The translations under genes and the position numbers were made by a program. From a virus, in the IMG/VR virus record IMGVR_UViG_3300021091_000225, positions 1 to 34,470 of that record: a DNA stretch of 34,470 nucleotides, one strand, 5' to 3'. Shown here piece after piece: positions 5,138 to 16,900 of the stretch (position 1 is its first letter; every line of letters begins with the position of its first letter). The notes beneath the pieces are model-generated. The model made no database searches. It saw nothing but the letters and a program-made list of their open reading frames with translations, and had not been told where the DNA came from.

Positions 5138-5143
5138 ACCCTC

Positions 5144-5172
5144 TTGACAACTCCCCAAATCCCTGCTATACT
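5144..5172 (+). promoter_or_regulatory. Near-consensus sigma70-type promoter
   Basis: TTGACA (5144-5149, perfect -35) and TATACT (5167-5172) are separated by 17 bp, with TG at 5164-5165 forming an extended -10. It starts 7 bases after the PAAR stop and drives the 50-aa gene. The TATACT core and the Shine-Dalgarno-free leader resemble those of the GC-rich island. Confidence 0.85.
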
Positions 5173-5199
5173 AGTCATGTAGTTAAAAAATCCGAATCT

Positions 5200-5352
5200 A
5201 TGGCTGCCAGATCAAAAGTTGGATTAGCTCGTATTGAATTTAAACCAAGTGGACCGAAAAAAACACGTCAAGGGTGCTCAAAAAATACACTTCTGAGTGC
5301 TTCTTCTCGCAATGGACGTAAAAAAAGGTATCGTGGTCAAGGAAAATCCTGA
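5200..5352 (+). CDS. Very basic small conserved cyanophage protein, 50 aa
   Basis: This short ORF encodes a product with about 15 Lys and Arg, beginning MAARSKVGLARIEFKPSGPK and ending RYRGQGKS. The core KTRQGCSKNTLLSASSRNG and the ending KKRYRGQG are a pattern I recall from many cyanophage genomes as a conserved hypothetical protein. Strong positive charge suggests nucleic-acid binding or packaging with DNA, but no function is established. It has its own near-consensus promoter and a Shine-Dalgarno-free leader of about 20 nt (AGTTAAAAAATCCGAATCT), so it is probably expressed by host polymerase, unlike the surrounding late genes. A hairpin with a U tract follows 33 bases after the stop, making it a one-gene transcription unit. 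Confidence 0.75.
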   Translation: MAARSKVGLARIEFKPSGPKKTRQGCSKNTLLSASSRNGRKKRYRGQGKS

Positions 5353-5364
5353 ATAAAGTCCAAA

Positions 5365-5372
5365 AATAAATA
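5365..5372 (+). promoter_or_regulatory. Candidate T4-type late promoter AATAAATA
   Basis: The octamer differs in one base from the T4 late promoter TATAAATA and fits the looser ATAAATA form I associate with cyanophages. It lies between the basic gene and the hairpin upstream of the gp25 cluster. A transcript from here would include the hairpin. Confidence 0.4.
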
Positions 5373-5385
5373 TTTTTGGAGATAG

Positions 5386-5430
5386 AAACCTCCTTAAAAG
5401 TTCTGGAAACAGAATTTAAGGAGGTTTTTT
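5386..5430 (+). terminator. Terminator hairpin whose 3' arm is the next gene's Shine-Dalgarno
   Basis: A 13-bp perfect arm AAACCTCCTTAAA (5386-5398) pairs with TTTAAGGAGGTTT (5415-5427). After a 2-nt AG bulge, five more pairs (TTCTG 5401-5405 with CAGAA 5410-5414) close a GAAA loop. Six T follow (5425-5430). The 3' arm holds AAGGAGG (5418-5424), 7 nt before ATG 5432. Confidence 0.8.
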
Positions 5431-5431
5431 A

Positions 5432-5632
5432 ATGGCAAACTCACCAAATCCAGATTTTATTCCAGAAATCATGCAAAAAGAGCATGGAACACTGGTTCTG
5501 ATTACTAATTTAGCATCAGAAAAGTACTTAAAACTAGCAAAAAAAGCAAAATATACAGTGCCAGATGACCGTCTTTCTCGCCAATGTGGCGGAAAAGATG
5601 GTTTTGATGATTATGTGGAGTGGTTCGTCTAA
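5432..5632 (+). CDS. Small conserved hypothetical cyanophage protein, 66 aa
   Basis: It starts at ATG 5432, 7 nt after the very strong Shine-Dalgarno AAGGAGG. The sequence (ANSPNPDFIPEIMQKEHG, then TLVLITNLASEKYLKLAKKA, then VPDDRLSRQCGGKDGFDDYV) suggests a strand-helix-helix small soluble protein. I recall similar short proteins near the gp25/gp6 genes of cyanophages but cannot name a function. The first gene of the wedge cluster lies 33 bases downstream with its own AAGGAAGG site. Because its ribosome site lies in the hairpin stem, translation should depend on whether that hairpin folds. Confidence 0.65.
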   Translation: MANSPNPDFIPEIMQKEHGTLVLITNLASEKYLKLAKKAKYTVPDDRLSRQCGGKDGFDDYVEWFV

Positions 5633-5665
5633 TTTACCGCTATATAGTGTATAAAGGAAGGCAAA

Positions 5666-6058
5666 ATGGCGCAAATTTCTAAAAAATTTGTTGATCTTAA
5701 CCCAACATTAACACGTAATCCAATCACTGGCGATGTGGCGACACTAAAGAATGAGGATGCCATTAGACAATCAATCAAAAATATTGTTACTACAGCTAAA
5801 TTTGAAAGACCATTCTTACCATTTTTTGGTTCAAATGCATCTTTAACACTATTTGAGAATTTTGATGGCACCACAAATGCCACAATAGAGGCAGCATTGT
5901 CAGATGCAATAAGAGCATATGAACCAAGGGTCGAAATAGTGACTATAAAAGTCAATTCTAGTATTGATTCTAATTCAATAGCTATAGATATTAATTATAG
6001 CATAATTGGAATTCCTTTAGATATTCAATCACTTAACCTCGTATTAGAAAGAGTATAA
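5666..6058 (+). CDS. 25: Baseplate wedge subunit gp25 (GPW/gp25 family), 130 aa
   Basis: gp25 joins the inner baseplate wedge and contacts the sheath; it is the most conserved wedge protein of contractile tails. Evidence: the length of 130 aa matches the family (T4 gp25 is 132 aa). The N-terminus has FVDLNPTLTRNPITGDVAT followed by NEDAIRQSIKNIVTTAKFER, and the hallmark YEPRV occurs near residue 91 before a strand-rich end (EIVTIKVNS, ININ-like YSIIGIPLDIQSL). The Shine-Dalgarno AAGGAAGG lies 4 nt before ATG. The stop overlaps the next gene's ATG by one base (TAATG), as expected for two proteins that assemble together. Confidence 0.92.
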   Translation: MAQISKKFVDLNPTLTRNPITGDVATLKNEDAIRQSIKNIVTTAKFERPFLPFFGSNASLTLFENFDGTTNATIEAALSDAIRAYEPRVEIVTIKVNSSIDSNSIAIDINYSIIGIPLDIQSLNLVLERV

Positions 6059-7902
6059 TGGCTTTTAATCAGTTAACTAATTTAGATTTTGATGATATCA
6101 AAAAAAGTTTAAAAGAGTACCTCAGATCATCAGAAGTTTTCACTGATTATAATTTTGAAGGATCAGTTTTATCACAACTGATCGATGTTTTGTCGTATAA
6201 TACTTATTATACGGCAATGAATGCAAACCTTGTTGCTAATGAGGCATTTTTTGATAGTGCGTCTATTCGTGAAAACGTAGTATCTCTTGCTAAATTAGTA
6301 GGATACACTCCAAGATCTGCTGTTGCATCAAAGGCAACTATTACATTTGATGTTCAGGTATCACCAAATATCAAATCTTTAACAATGAAGAAAGGTATTT
6401 CCTTCATTGGTAGTAATGGATCTGGAAGTCATACATTTTCAATTTTAGATGACATTACAAGAGAATCGTATGTTGATATAAATGGTATACGAAAAATTAC
6501 ATTTAATGAAATTGATATCTACCAAGGGAATATTTTAAATTCAAACTATGTAAATGATACCTCAACATCTCAAAGATTTATTATTCCTAATGCTGATTCA
6601 GATGTAGAACTTACTAGGGTATCTGTACAAGAACCTGGATTTAGTGTTCCCCAATCATATAAGAAAGCAGTAGATATTACAGAAGTTGGACCAACAGATA
6701 AAATCTTTTTTATTCAAGAAAATAAAAACGAACAGTTTGAATTAATTTTTGGTGACAATACATTTGGTAGAAAATTACAAAATAAGGATATTATTTCAAT
6801 TGAGTATTTTATTACAGACAAAGATATTGCTAATGAATGTGCATCGTTTGAATTTATAGGATCATTGGAATATGGTTCTCAAATAATTTCAGATGTAGAT
6901 TCAACAATTACTGTCATTAATGCATCTGCTGGTGGAGCACAACCAGAATCTATTACATCAATTAAATATCTTGCTCCAAGATACTATGCTGCACAAAATA
7001 GAGCAGTAACTATCAGAGATTATGAAACTTTAATTAATAGAGTAGTTCCAAACTTAGAATCATTAACTGTTTATGGTGGAGAAGATGCAGATCCACCACA
7101 GTATGGTAAAGTTTTTATTGTTGCTAAACCAAAAGGATCAGAAGCGTTAACTACGACAGGAAAACAGAATTTATTAAAATCAATTAAAGAATACACTATT
7201 CTTTCAGTTATTCCAGAAATAAAAGATCCTTCATATCTTTATTTGGAAGTTGAAAGTTATGTTTATTATGATTCCAATAAAACTAGAAGATCTCAACAAG
7301 AAATTTCAGAACTTGTTCGCAAAACTATATTCTCATTCGGTGAATCTAAAGATGTAAACAAATTTAAAGGCAAGTTTAAGCATAGTAAGTTAGTATCATT
7401 AGTTGATAGCGTAGATCCTGGCATTACATCTAATATCACTAGAATTAGAATGAGAAAGAATCTTCCCATTCTTTCTAATATTTTTGCATCTTATCAAGTG
7501 TGTTATGGTAATAGAATATCAGAATCTACTGAAGTAACATCAACTGCTTTTAAAATTACTGGCGAAAATCCACTTTACAATTTCTACTTTGAAAAACTTG
7601 GTACTAATACAATAGCAATTTATAGAATTGATGGAAGTAAGAAAATCTATTATAATAAAAATATTGGCAATATTGACTATAACAAGGGTGAAATAAATAT
7701 TAGTGCTATTAATATTAACTCTGCAACAAATGGTTCTGGATATATTGAATTTTCAGTAAAACCAGCATCAAATGACATTATATCATTAAGAGATCTTTAT
7801 CTTTTAATTTCTGAGGAAGATATTACTGTGGTGACAATACTTGATCAAATTACATCAGCATCAAGATCATCAGGCGTAGGACAAATTCCAGTATCTAGTT
7901 AA
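6058..7902 (+). CDS. 6: Baseplate wedge protein gp6-like, 614 aa
   Basis: gp6 forms the ring that ties baseplate wedges together (baseplate J-like fold). Its length, 614 aa, is close to T4 gp6 (660 aa). The N-terminus (LTNLDFDDIKKSLKEYLRS, then FEGSVLSQLIDVLSYNTYY and NANLVANEAFFDSASIRENV, then LVGYTPRSA) is the typical start of cyanophage gp6. A central stretch FELIFGDNTFGRKL and APRYYAAQNRAVTIRDYE are the J-like core signatures. The C-terminus becomes Ser/Asn-rich and beta-like. It overlaps gp25 by one base and is followed after 2 bases by the giant gene. Assignment to gp6 is secure at family level. Confidence 0.9.
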   Translation: MAFNQLTNLDFDDIKKSLKEYLRSSEVFTDYNFEGSVLSQLIDVLSYNTYYTAMNANLVANEAFFDSASIRENVVSLAKLVGYTPRSAVASKATITFDVQVSPNIKSLTMKKGISFIGSNGSGSHTFSILDDITRESYVDINGIRKITFNEIDIYQGNILNSNYVNDTSTSQRFIIPNADSDVELTRVSVQEPGFSVPQSYKKAVDITEVGPTDKIFFIQENKNEQFELIFGDNTFGRKLQNKDIISIEYFITDKDIANECASFEFIGSLEYGSQIISDVDSTITVINASAGGAQPESITSIKYLAPRYYAAQNRAVTIRDYETLINRVVPNLESLTVYGGEDADPPQYGKVFIVAKPKGSEALTTTGKQNLLKSIKEYTILSVIPEIKDPSYLYLEVESYVYYDSNKTRRSQQEISELVRKTIFSFGESKDVNKFKGKFKHSKLVSLVDSVDPGITSNITRIRMRKNLPILSNIFASYQVCYGNRISESTEVTSTAFKITGENPLYNFYFEKLGTNTIAIYRIDGSKKIYYNKNIGNIDYNKGEINISAININSATNGSGYIEFSVKPASNDIISLRDLYLLISEEDITVVTILDQITSASRSSGVGQIPVSS

Positions 7903-7904
7903 AT

Positions 7905-10900
7905 ATGTTTAATCAATCGGTTGTATCTAGTTCTGTACAAAATCAATTTCCAGTTTTCTATCAAGATCAATATCCAACTCTTGTAAAATTTTTACAAAGT
8001 TATTATGAATTTCTGGAGTCCAATGGCAATCCTATTGATTTAATCAATGGGTTGTTAGATATTACAGATATTGATACCTATGCAGAAATAGATTTAAAAG
8101 CATCTACAAAAGAACCTATTTCTATCACAGATACTGAAATTTCAGTAATTGGTCACGTTAAGTTTCCACGAACTGATGGATTGCTTAAAATTGATGACGA
8201 AGTAATTTTATATAAGGAAAGAGAGTATATTACTGATGAATTTAATGTTTATAAAATTACTGTATTTAAAGGTTGCATAAGAGGTTACACTTATAATGAA
8301 TTAACTTATGAAGATGGATTTGTTCCAAATATTAAAACAGAACCAGCAAAGCATATTGCATCTTCTATTGTTTTAAATCAATCTTTCAATTACTTATTAT
8401 ATTTTCTTGATAAATTAAGACAGCAATTTTTAGTTAATTATCCACAAAATTCTTTAATAGAAAATAAAGATAAACTTAATTTTAATTTAATCCTAAAAAG
8501 AATCAAAGATTTCTATTTAAGTAAAGGAACTCCAAAAGGGATTGAATTCTACTTTAAATATCTTTTCCAAAATGTTCCTGAGATTACTAATTACAAATCC
8601 CAATTACTTGCTCCATCTGATGCAATTTATCAGACAAAATTTATTGTTCGTACAGAGTCGTTAGATAATTATTACATTCCAGATCTTGTTGATAAAATTC
8701 TTGTACAGAATGGTAAGGAATTTAATGTTCAAACGGTAGAGAATAACTTTGCTGCTTCAAGTCAAGTTTATGAACTTGAGGTAAGCAATGGGCAAAATAT
8801 TGTAGCAACTCAATTTGCAATTATAACTCAATACATTATCAACAATAGATTATATGTAGATACTACATTTGGATTTCCAGAAGTTGGTTTTCTGAGAATA
8901 GGTGATGATCTTGTAAAATATTCAAGAAAAGAATATAATTATTTTGAATTAGAAGAAATTCCAAGTTTTTATTCAATTGGGCAAAGAATTTATGATCTTT
9001 CTACTTTAGCATCAGTAAAAGATAGACCAGATTCATACTTCTTAATTTTCTCTGGTGTAGTGGGATATGATATATTAAAAAATTATACTTATTATCAAGA
9101 AGGTGATATTGGATTTGTAAAAGACGTATCAATTAATATATCAAATTTATTATTAACTTCTTGGGTAACTAATGAAAATATTCCAGTAAATTTGAATAAA
9201 AATTTAGTTGCTGGAGTTGCATCTTTATATACAGATCAAGAAGCAGTTTATCTGTATAGTTCAGGAATTCCTTATTATTCATTTTCAACACCATCAAATG
9301 TTAAAGTTGAAGATGCTGAACATTTTATAAAAATACCTTTAATTTATACAAAATCTCTTGAAGGATTTAAAGAAAAAACAACGCCAGATGCACCTGTTGG
9401 ATTTTTAGTTGATGGCACACCAATATTAAATTGGAAAAGTAACGTCGTCATTACTAGAGGATCACTTAAAACAGTTACTGTTACTGATGGTGGTTCAGAT
9501 TATAATGTTTCAAGTCCACCAGTAATAACATTTACTGCACCAAAAATCAGTGGTGGCACAACTGCATTAGGAAATTTAGTTGTCAATGGTTCTATTAAAG
9601 AAATTTATGTGGAATCCTTTGGAAAAGGATATCCAGCAACAACTATTATAACTGTAGATAAAGATCCAACAGATACTGAATTTAATAGTAAATTTAGATC
9701 TGCCGTTTTAGAACCTGTTGTTGTAAAGGGAAAAATTACTAGAGTAAAAGTTATTGATCCTGGATATGGGTATTCAAAACAACCAACATTAAGAATAAGC
9801 CCAAATTTCTTCAATGATGCCAATGCGTCTACTGAAGAAGCAGTATTATCTTGTTTAGTTGCAGGACCAATTCATAGAGTTAATATCACAAATCCTGGAT
9901 CAAAATACAATGACAATCCTTCCATATTAACTACATTTGGAGAAGGTGCTACTGCAATATTAACAATTGAAAGTGGAGTAATTACTGAAATAACCCCAGT
10001 TAATAATGGTCAAAGCTATAAGTCACCACCAATTGTCAAAATAGTTGATTCTACTGGAAAGGGACAGGGAGCAAAAATTATATCTAAAATCAATACTGTA
10101 ACAGGAGCAGTAATTGAATATAAAATTTTAAACGGAGGTATTAACTATTCTCAATTTGGAACAAGTATTCAAATTTTTGAATCTGGTTCTGAATCACTTT
10201 TAAATCCAATTGTAGATAATTGGACATTACTTAACAATTATAATACTGATAATGATCCAAATTATGATTCTTCAACAGGAGGATTACTTTTTGGCACAGA
10301 AGTACTTCAAAATATTGAAACAATAATTCCAAAATTTGAAGAAGTACCGTACCAACAAAATACTTCAGTTACTCAAAATGGATTAACTTCAGTTACTTAT
10401 GAAGGTGTTACCTATTCTGCAAATGTACCAGTTGTTGATTTAGTTAACGAGGTAGGATTTGATTTAGTTGACGATGGATATTTACAATTAAAAGTGCCTT
10501 TTGATATTAGATTTGGAACAACTTCAAACACTCCAACTTTAGTTAAAAAAGGAGAAAACCTTTTCGTAAGTACAAATGGATTTATTTTCTTCAATGAAAA
10601 TAATCCATTGGCATTAGAAGGATGGGCAGCAGAGCAACTTACCCCAACTTCTTTAGGTGCATCAATTCAAATAGGAAAAGATGATTTAATTATTGATAGG
10701 TTTTTTGACAGTTATGTAGAAAGATCAAATACAGTTACCGTTGACATTATTGCTTCTGTTTTTGGAGCAGAAAACACAAATAATTGGCCAAGTCCAAATA
10801 CTTCTGCACTTTATTTTAATGGTTTGCCCACAAGATCATTTACAACGCAACCATTTAATACTCTTAATGGAGGATTTTTTAAATTTGATTTAATTTATTC

Positions 10901-13900
10901 TGCTCCTCCTAATACAATTGGAAACTCTCCAGAAGTAAATGAACCTGTACAACTTCAATACAGTAAAAATAATGGTGCAACTTGGACTCCATTTTCAATG
11001 TATTCAATTGATACTTATGGAGGTGGAAGTTGGAAACCCATTACTGTAAGGCTTGAAGGTCCTTTATTAGATCCTTTTATTAGATTTAAATTAATACAAC
11101 CAAATTACACACGAACTAGTGCTGGACTTGATACTTGGGGATTAGATAATGTAGAAATGAGATTAAACACTGCAAATCAAGTATCAGATTTATATGTATT
11201 AAGATATGAAGGTTTTCATTTTGTAAGAGGATTTAATAGGACTAATCCTATTAAATTTGAAATTATTTTTGAAGAAAACGTATCTGGTCAAATTATTGAT
11301 AATAAATTTAGAATCAATATTATAGAGAATAATCCTCTTCCATCAGATTTAAAAACTTTACTTTTGACATATGGGGAAAATAATTCTTATGAATTTGATC
11401 CTGTTCCTGTAGAATCTGGAAAATCATATCAATATTCAAGTACTATCATTCCAGCGTCTGATAAAGTATTCCCCAAAAAATATACAATTATTGGGGCACC
11501 AAAACAATTAAAATTAAAAAAAAGTTTAGTTAATGTAAATTTAACTGATTCTACAAAGCATTCTCCTATAATTGGATGGTCCCTAGATGGTAGTCCAATT
11601 TATGGTCCATATGGATATCAAAATCCACTTGAAGAATCAACTATCAAAAAAATGGTTTCTGGTTGGAAAAAAATTGAGACCAATTTAAATCCAATTAGAT
11701 TATTGCCTTCTGCAAATGGAGGTCTTCAAAATTATGCAATTGGATCATTTGAAGAAGATTATTATTGGTCTCCTTCTCAAGCTACTTTAGACAGGCAAAA
11801 CGGAAGGTACTGCATAACTCCTGAATTTCCAAATGGAGTATATGCTTATTTTATGACAGTTGATCTTAATAATAAGCAATTGGGATTTCCTTACTTCGTG
11901 GGATCTGAATTTTCAGGAAAAACATATTCAGAATTCAATTTATCTGAGATTCCTTTATTAAATCAAATTTTTAATTTAAGTCGTTATTTAGATCCAGCAA
12001 CAGATGTATACAAAAAAACTAGACCATTAGATCCTGGAAGTTTTATTGTAGAGTCAATTCCATCATCAACAGAAGCTAGTGTCCAATCAATTAATATTGT
12101 TGACGGCGGTTCTGGATATAAAATTGGAGATAAACTAATATTCAATAATACTGAAACTAGTGGATTTGGTGCAGCTGGATTTGTTAGTGTTATAGAAGGA
12201 AAAGACATAGTATCAACAACATTTACTGAATATGATTACTTAGAATACTATGATGAATCAACTCCATTTTCAAATGGATCGACAATAAAAACAGCAGATG
12301 GATTTAGTGCAGTAATACATTCTGTCAATCAGAATGATAGATATGCATATTTAAAAAATGTTACTGGTAATAATCCATCTAGTGGAGAACCCATTTTTGA
12401 CTCTACATTAACACCAGAAGTTTTAATTTCCAACGAATTAACTGGAACTAATGCTACAGTGGCAGTTATAAATGGATTAGAAACTAAATGTACATTAGAT
12501 TCTGACATCGATAGTGCTACAACTTATTTAAGTATATTTGGATTTACAAATTGTACAATTGATGACTTTTTCTCCCTAACTATCAATAAGTATATAAAAA
12601 TTGATGACGAATACATGTTGGTGAAGTATAAGGCAAGTTCTGATAAGATCTTAGTTGAAAGAGGTATAAATTCAATTCAAACACCTCATGCAGATGGATC
12701 TACTGTTACTTTGTTGAGTGAATTACCAGTTTTTGATAGTTCAAAATTTAATATCGGAGATATTATTAAAGTAGATGAGGAAATTTTCAAAGTTGTTAAC
12801 ATTACTGTAACCAAAACAATTCAGAATTTATTTACCAAAATAAAAGATGGAAGTGGAACTACTGGAGCAAATACTTATTATCTTTTCATTAATGGTATTT
12901 TGCAACTTAATAGTAGTGCTCAAGTACCTGCTCAAGGAACTGTAGTATTAAATGCAAATGGAGATGTAAGTGATTTAGTTTTTGATCAACCACCAAACCA
13001 AACAGGTATTACTGTTAATGGTTCAATCATGTCTAATCCTAGAATTGAATTATTAACAAGTCAAACTTATATTAAAGCAAATATAGTATCAAATATTGAT
13101 ATAATAGGATCAAATTTTAAGCACATTCTTACTGTAGAAAGACAATCATTCAATACTGTAAGATCACTTCATTATCCAAGATCAATAGTTACTAAATTAA
13201 GATATATTAATGCAAAAGTAAAATCATATCAGGAAAATAGAATTCTATCTAGATTTACTTCAAATGGAAATGGATTGGTACAGGGAGATCAGATTACAGT
13301 TAATGCATCTAGAAAACTTGAAAATAACTATAATGTTAATTTTACAATAAATCCAGTTAATTTTACAATAACTAAAGGGAGTGAAACCTATACTAATGGA
13401 AGCACTCTTGAAATGTATGAAAGAAGTAAATATATTTTTAATGTTCAATCTGTTGAACCAATAACTGTTCAATTTTTTAGTTTTTCTACTGAATTAGATA
13501 AACAAAAAGAATATTTTGATATTGACAACACAATTGAACTTGATGGTAGTGGTAAAATAACAAAATTTACTATTGTACCAAAATCTTCAGATTTAACTAA
13601 TGTTATAATGCGTATTACTTTACAATCTCAGGGAATTTATAGAGATGTAAAGTTAAATATTAGATTTGAACCTTATAATGGTGAATTTTATGTTGAGAAT
13701 TCTACTTCAAATTATTTTGAGTTTTATATAGATAGAAATCCACTATTTACTGATTACAATTCAAATACTATTAATTATATTACTACATCAAAAGTTGCAA
13801 ATGGACCAATTCATAAAGCAACTTTGACTTCTGGTGGATTTGATTATAAAATTCTCCCTAGTGTAACTGGATTTGTAACTGCAAATGGAGTTGGCGCTAC

Positions 13901-16900
13901 TTTAGAAGCATTCTCTAGCACTGTTGGATCAGTTAAATCTATTGCTAATGCATCAAATGGTTATGGATATAGTCCAAATCCATCGTATTCACCTGTTATT
14001 TCTTTTCCAATAATAGCTAAGTTAAAAAATAATTATAAAGTTGTTTCGTATAGAATTGATGATCCAGGAGATGGATATTTATTTTCAAACAGTCCAGTTA
14101 TTAAAGGTGGAGGATTAGGAGATGGAGATACTCAACATGCATCCTTGATAGTAAATGTAAATAATGAAAAAGTAATTTCAGTAGATATAATTTATCCTGG
14201 AGTTTCGTATTCATCAGCACCTACTATAGATGTCGAAAAAACATATTTTACAACAATCAATAGTAATGGTGATTTGTCATTTAAATTTGATTTTACTGAT
14301 TATTTCCAAGAAAATGATTCTTATAAAGTAAGAGCATATTACTTAGATACAAATTCCAATTTAAAATATCAAGAATCGACTGTAACATTTTTTGCAGATT
14401 TACAAACAGCATCGATTAAATCAAAATTAACTTTAGCATCACAAACTTATGTTAATCCATTAGATTATATCTCTGTGCCAACAAACGCACAAGTACAATA
14501 TTATAAAGTTTTATTGAATGAAAGAAAAGCATCAATAACTTTAATTATTGATAAATCTGATTTCTTTGCAAATGAAAAAGTTATTATCAATGATAACCCA
14601 AATACTTTTGGATATGTGTCAACTATAAAAGGATGGCAAAAAAATAATTCAATATTAAGAATAACTGGATTGCAATATGAATTAAAAGTAAATGATATTA
14701 TAAGAGGAGTTAATTCTGAATCATATGGTAAAATAGATTTTGTTGATGGGGTTAATACATCATTAAAACTTGGAGCATATTTAGAACAACCAAAACTTTT
14801 CTTAAGTCAAAATTCATTCCTTGGCGAAAATATTTTTAAATTACAAGATAGTTTTAGATATCAAAAATTTGCTTATGAGATATCATCCAATGTCCCCGTA
14901 GATAAATGGAGAGAAAATTATATTTCAACCGCTCATCCAGCAGGATATAATTTATTTGCAAAAACTAAAATCAATCAACGTGCAAAATTACCAGTTACAT
15001 CAGAAACAAAAGTAACAATATCTACTGATGTATCTTCTATTGTGAGATTGAATCAAAAATATAATTATCTGATTACAAAAAATATCTCAGTTGATGAAGT
15101 TCAGGTTGCTAATAAACTATTAACTGATGTAAAAAATATTAAAACTTCTGTAGTTGCAGCATTTGAGGATTTTTCTAATGAGTTTAATGGTATAAAAACA
15201 TCATTTGAATTAAAGGTCATTGACCCAATTCAACCAAAAAATGATGACGGAGTAACTGATAAGTATATTACCAATTATAGTATTGATCAAATGCTTGTAA
15301 TTTTGGATAATATTGTTCAAACTTACGGAGATTCTTGGACTGTAACTGATGCTGATAAAACTTTTAGTTTTGAATCTGTAGAAAATGCAGGACAATTGAT
15401 GCCAGGTGGTGATGTTCTTTTTTATCGTCAATTAAATGAAGCAAATGTAATCTATGGTTTTAATGAAATTACAACTTCTGCATCTACAACGTTCCCATTA
15501 ATTCAACAAAATGGATCTGCATTCCCATCAGCAGTTGTTGGATCTAATTACAATGCCAGCGATTGGTTAGTTTTTGTAGATGGTGTCCTTCAATCAAGTT
15601 CAGATTCATATACATTGTCTGCTGGCAATTTAGTGTTCAGTGAAAGTATTCCCGCTGGTTCTCAAATATCAGCAAGATGTATAGTTGGTTCTCATAGAAA
15701 TCAGTTTACAAATGGATCTGTAACTAGTGGAAATGCAATTTCAATTGCTTCAAAACCAGTAACTGTATCAAAAGAAAGTTATTTTATATTTGTAGATGGT
15801 ATATTGATTAAAACTTCTGATTATAGTTTAAATTCATCAAACAATGTAATTTTTAACTATTCATTTAATTATGACTCGTTGGTTGTTTATATTGATCCAA
15901 AATTAGTTTCTTTAGAAACATCATCTCATAATATTCTTAGCGAATTGTATAATTATAAAATTGAAGATGGTCAAACTGATATCCCAGTTGGTTTAGTAAT
16001 TGATTCAAATCAATATATTCTTGATATTAATGGTGTAGTTCAAACTCCATTTGTTTCATACCTTGCTGGATCTAGTGGTATTAGAAAAATTAATTTTACT
16101 GAACCACCTCAAAAATATTTTAAAGGTGATATTGAAGTTGGAAGACAATTCGTAGGTCTTTTATATCAAAGACAAGATGTTTCTGGAGCATTGGGTTCCA
16201 CTCCAAATTATCAATTTGATGATATATCTAAAAATAGAATTTTTATAAAAAATAATGTTTCTAATTTAATTGTTGGCGATTATATTGTATCCCCAACTAA
16301 TGGATCTAATGCTATTGTTGATAATATTATTGATAAGCAAATCAGAAAAACAGTAATTCAATCTGTTAGTTCTACTGTTGTTGCTCCAAATAATACCATA
16401 ACAATTAATTTAAATAGCGTTCTTGGAATTTCTGTTGGGGATAGAGTTGTCTTTGATCCTGCAATAGGATTAACTTCTGTTGATGGAAATGAATTAGAAA
16501 TTACTTCTATAAACAAAATAAATTCAACAGTAACTTTAAGAAATATTAGTACATCTTCTCTCACTATAACATTACCCTTAAATAATTCAATTAGATTTAA
16601 TCATAGAGAATTAGTTGTTGTCAAAATTAATACTACTCAGGTCAATCGAGATAATGCGTTTAGTAGCGGTACAACTTTATTAAGTGGATATGTGTCTTCT
16701 TCAGAAACATCAACACAAACAACTCTCGATGAATCATATATGGTATTATCTTCCGATACCACAATTAATGTTGTAAGTTCAAGTGGATTTGCTAATGATG
16801 ATTATATTTTAGTTAATGATGTTGAAGTTATGAAAATTACTAATATTTCATCTAATGTTTTAACAGTTTTAAGAGGACAACTTGCATCAATTATTCCAAA

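Noticed and set aside
5371-5430. Riboswitch at the hairpin before the 66-aa gene
   Set aside because: The stem is explained by a simple terminator plus sequestered ribosome site; no aptamer-like multi-helix core is visible.
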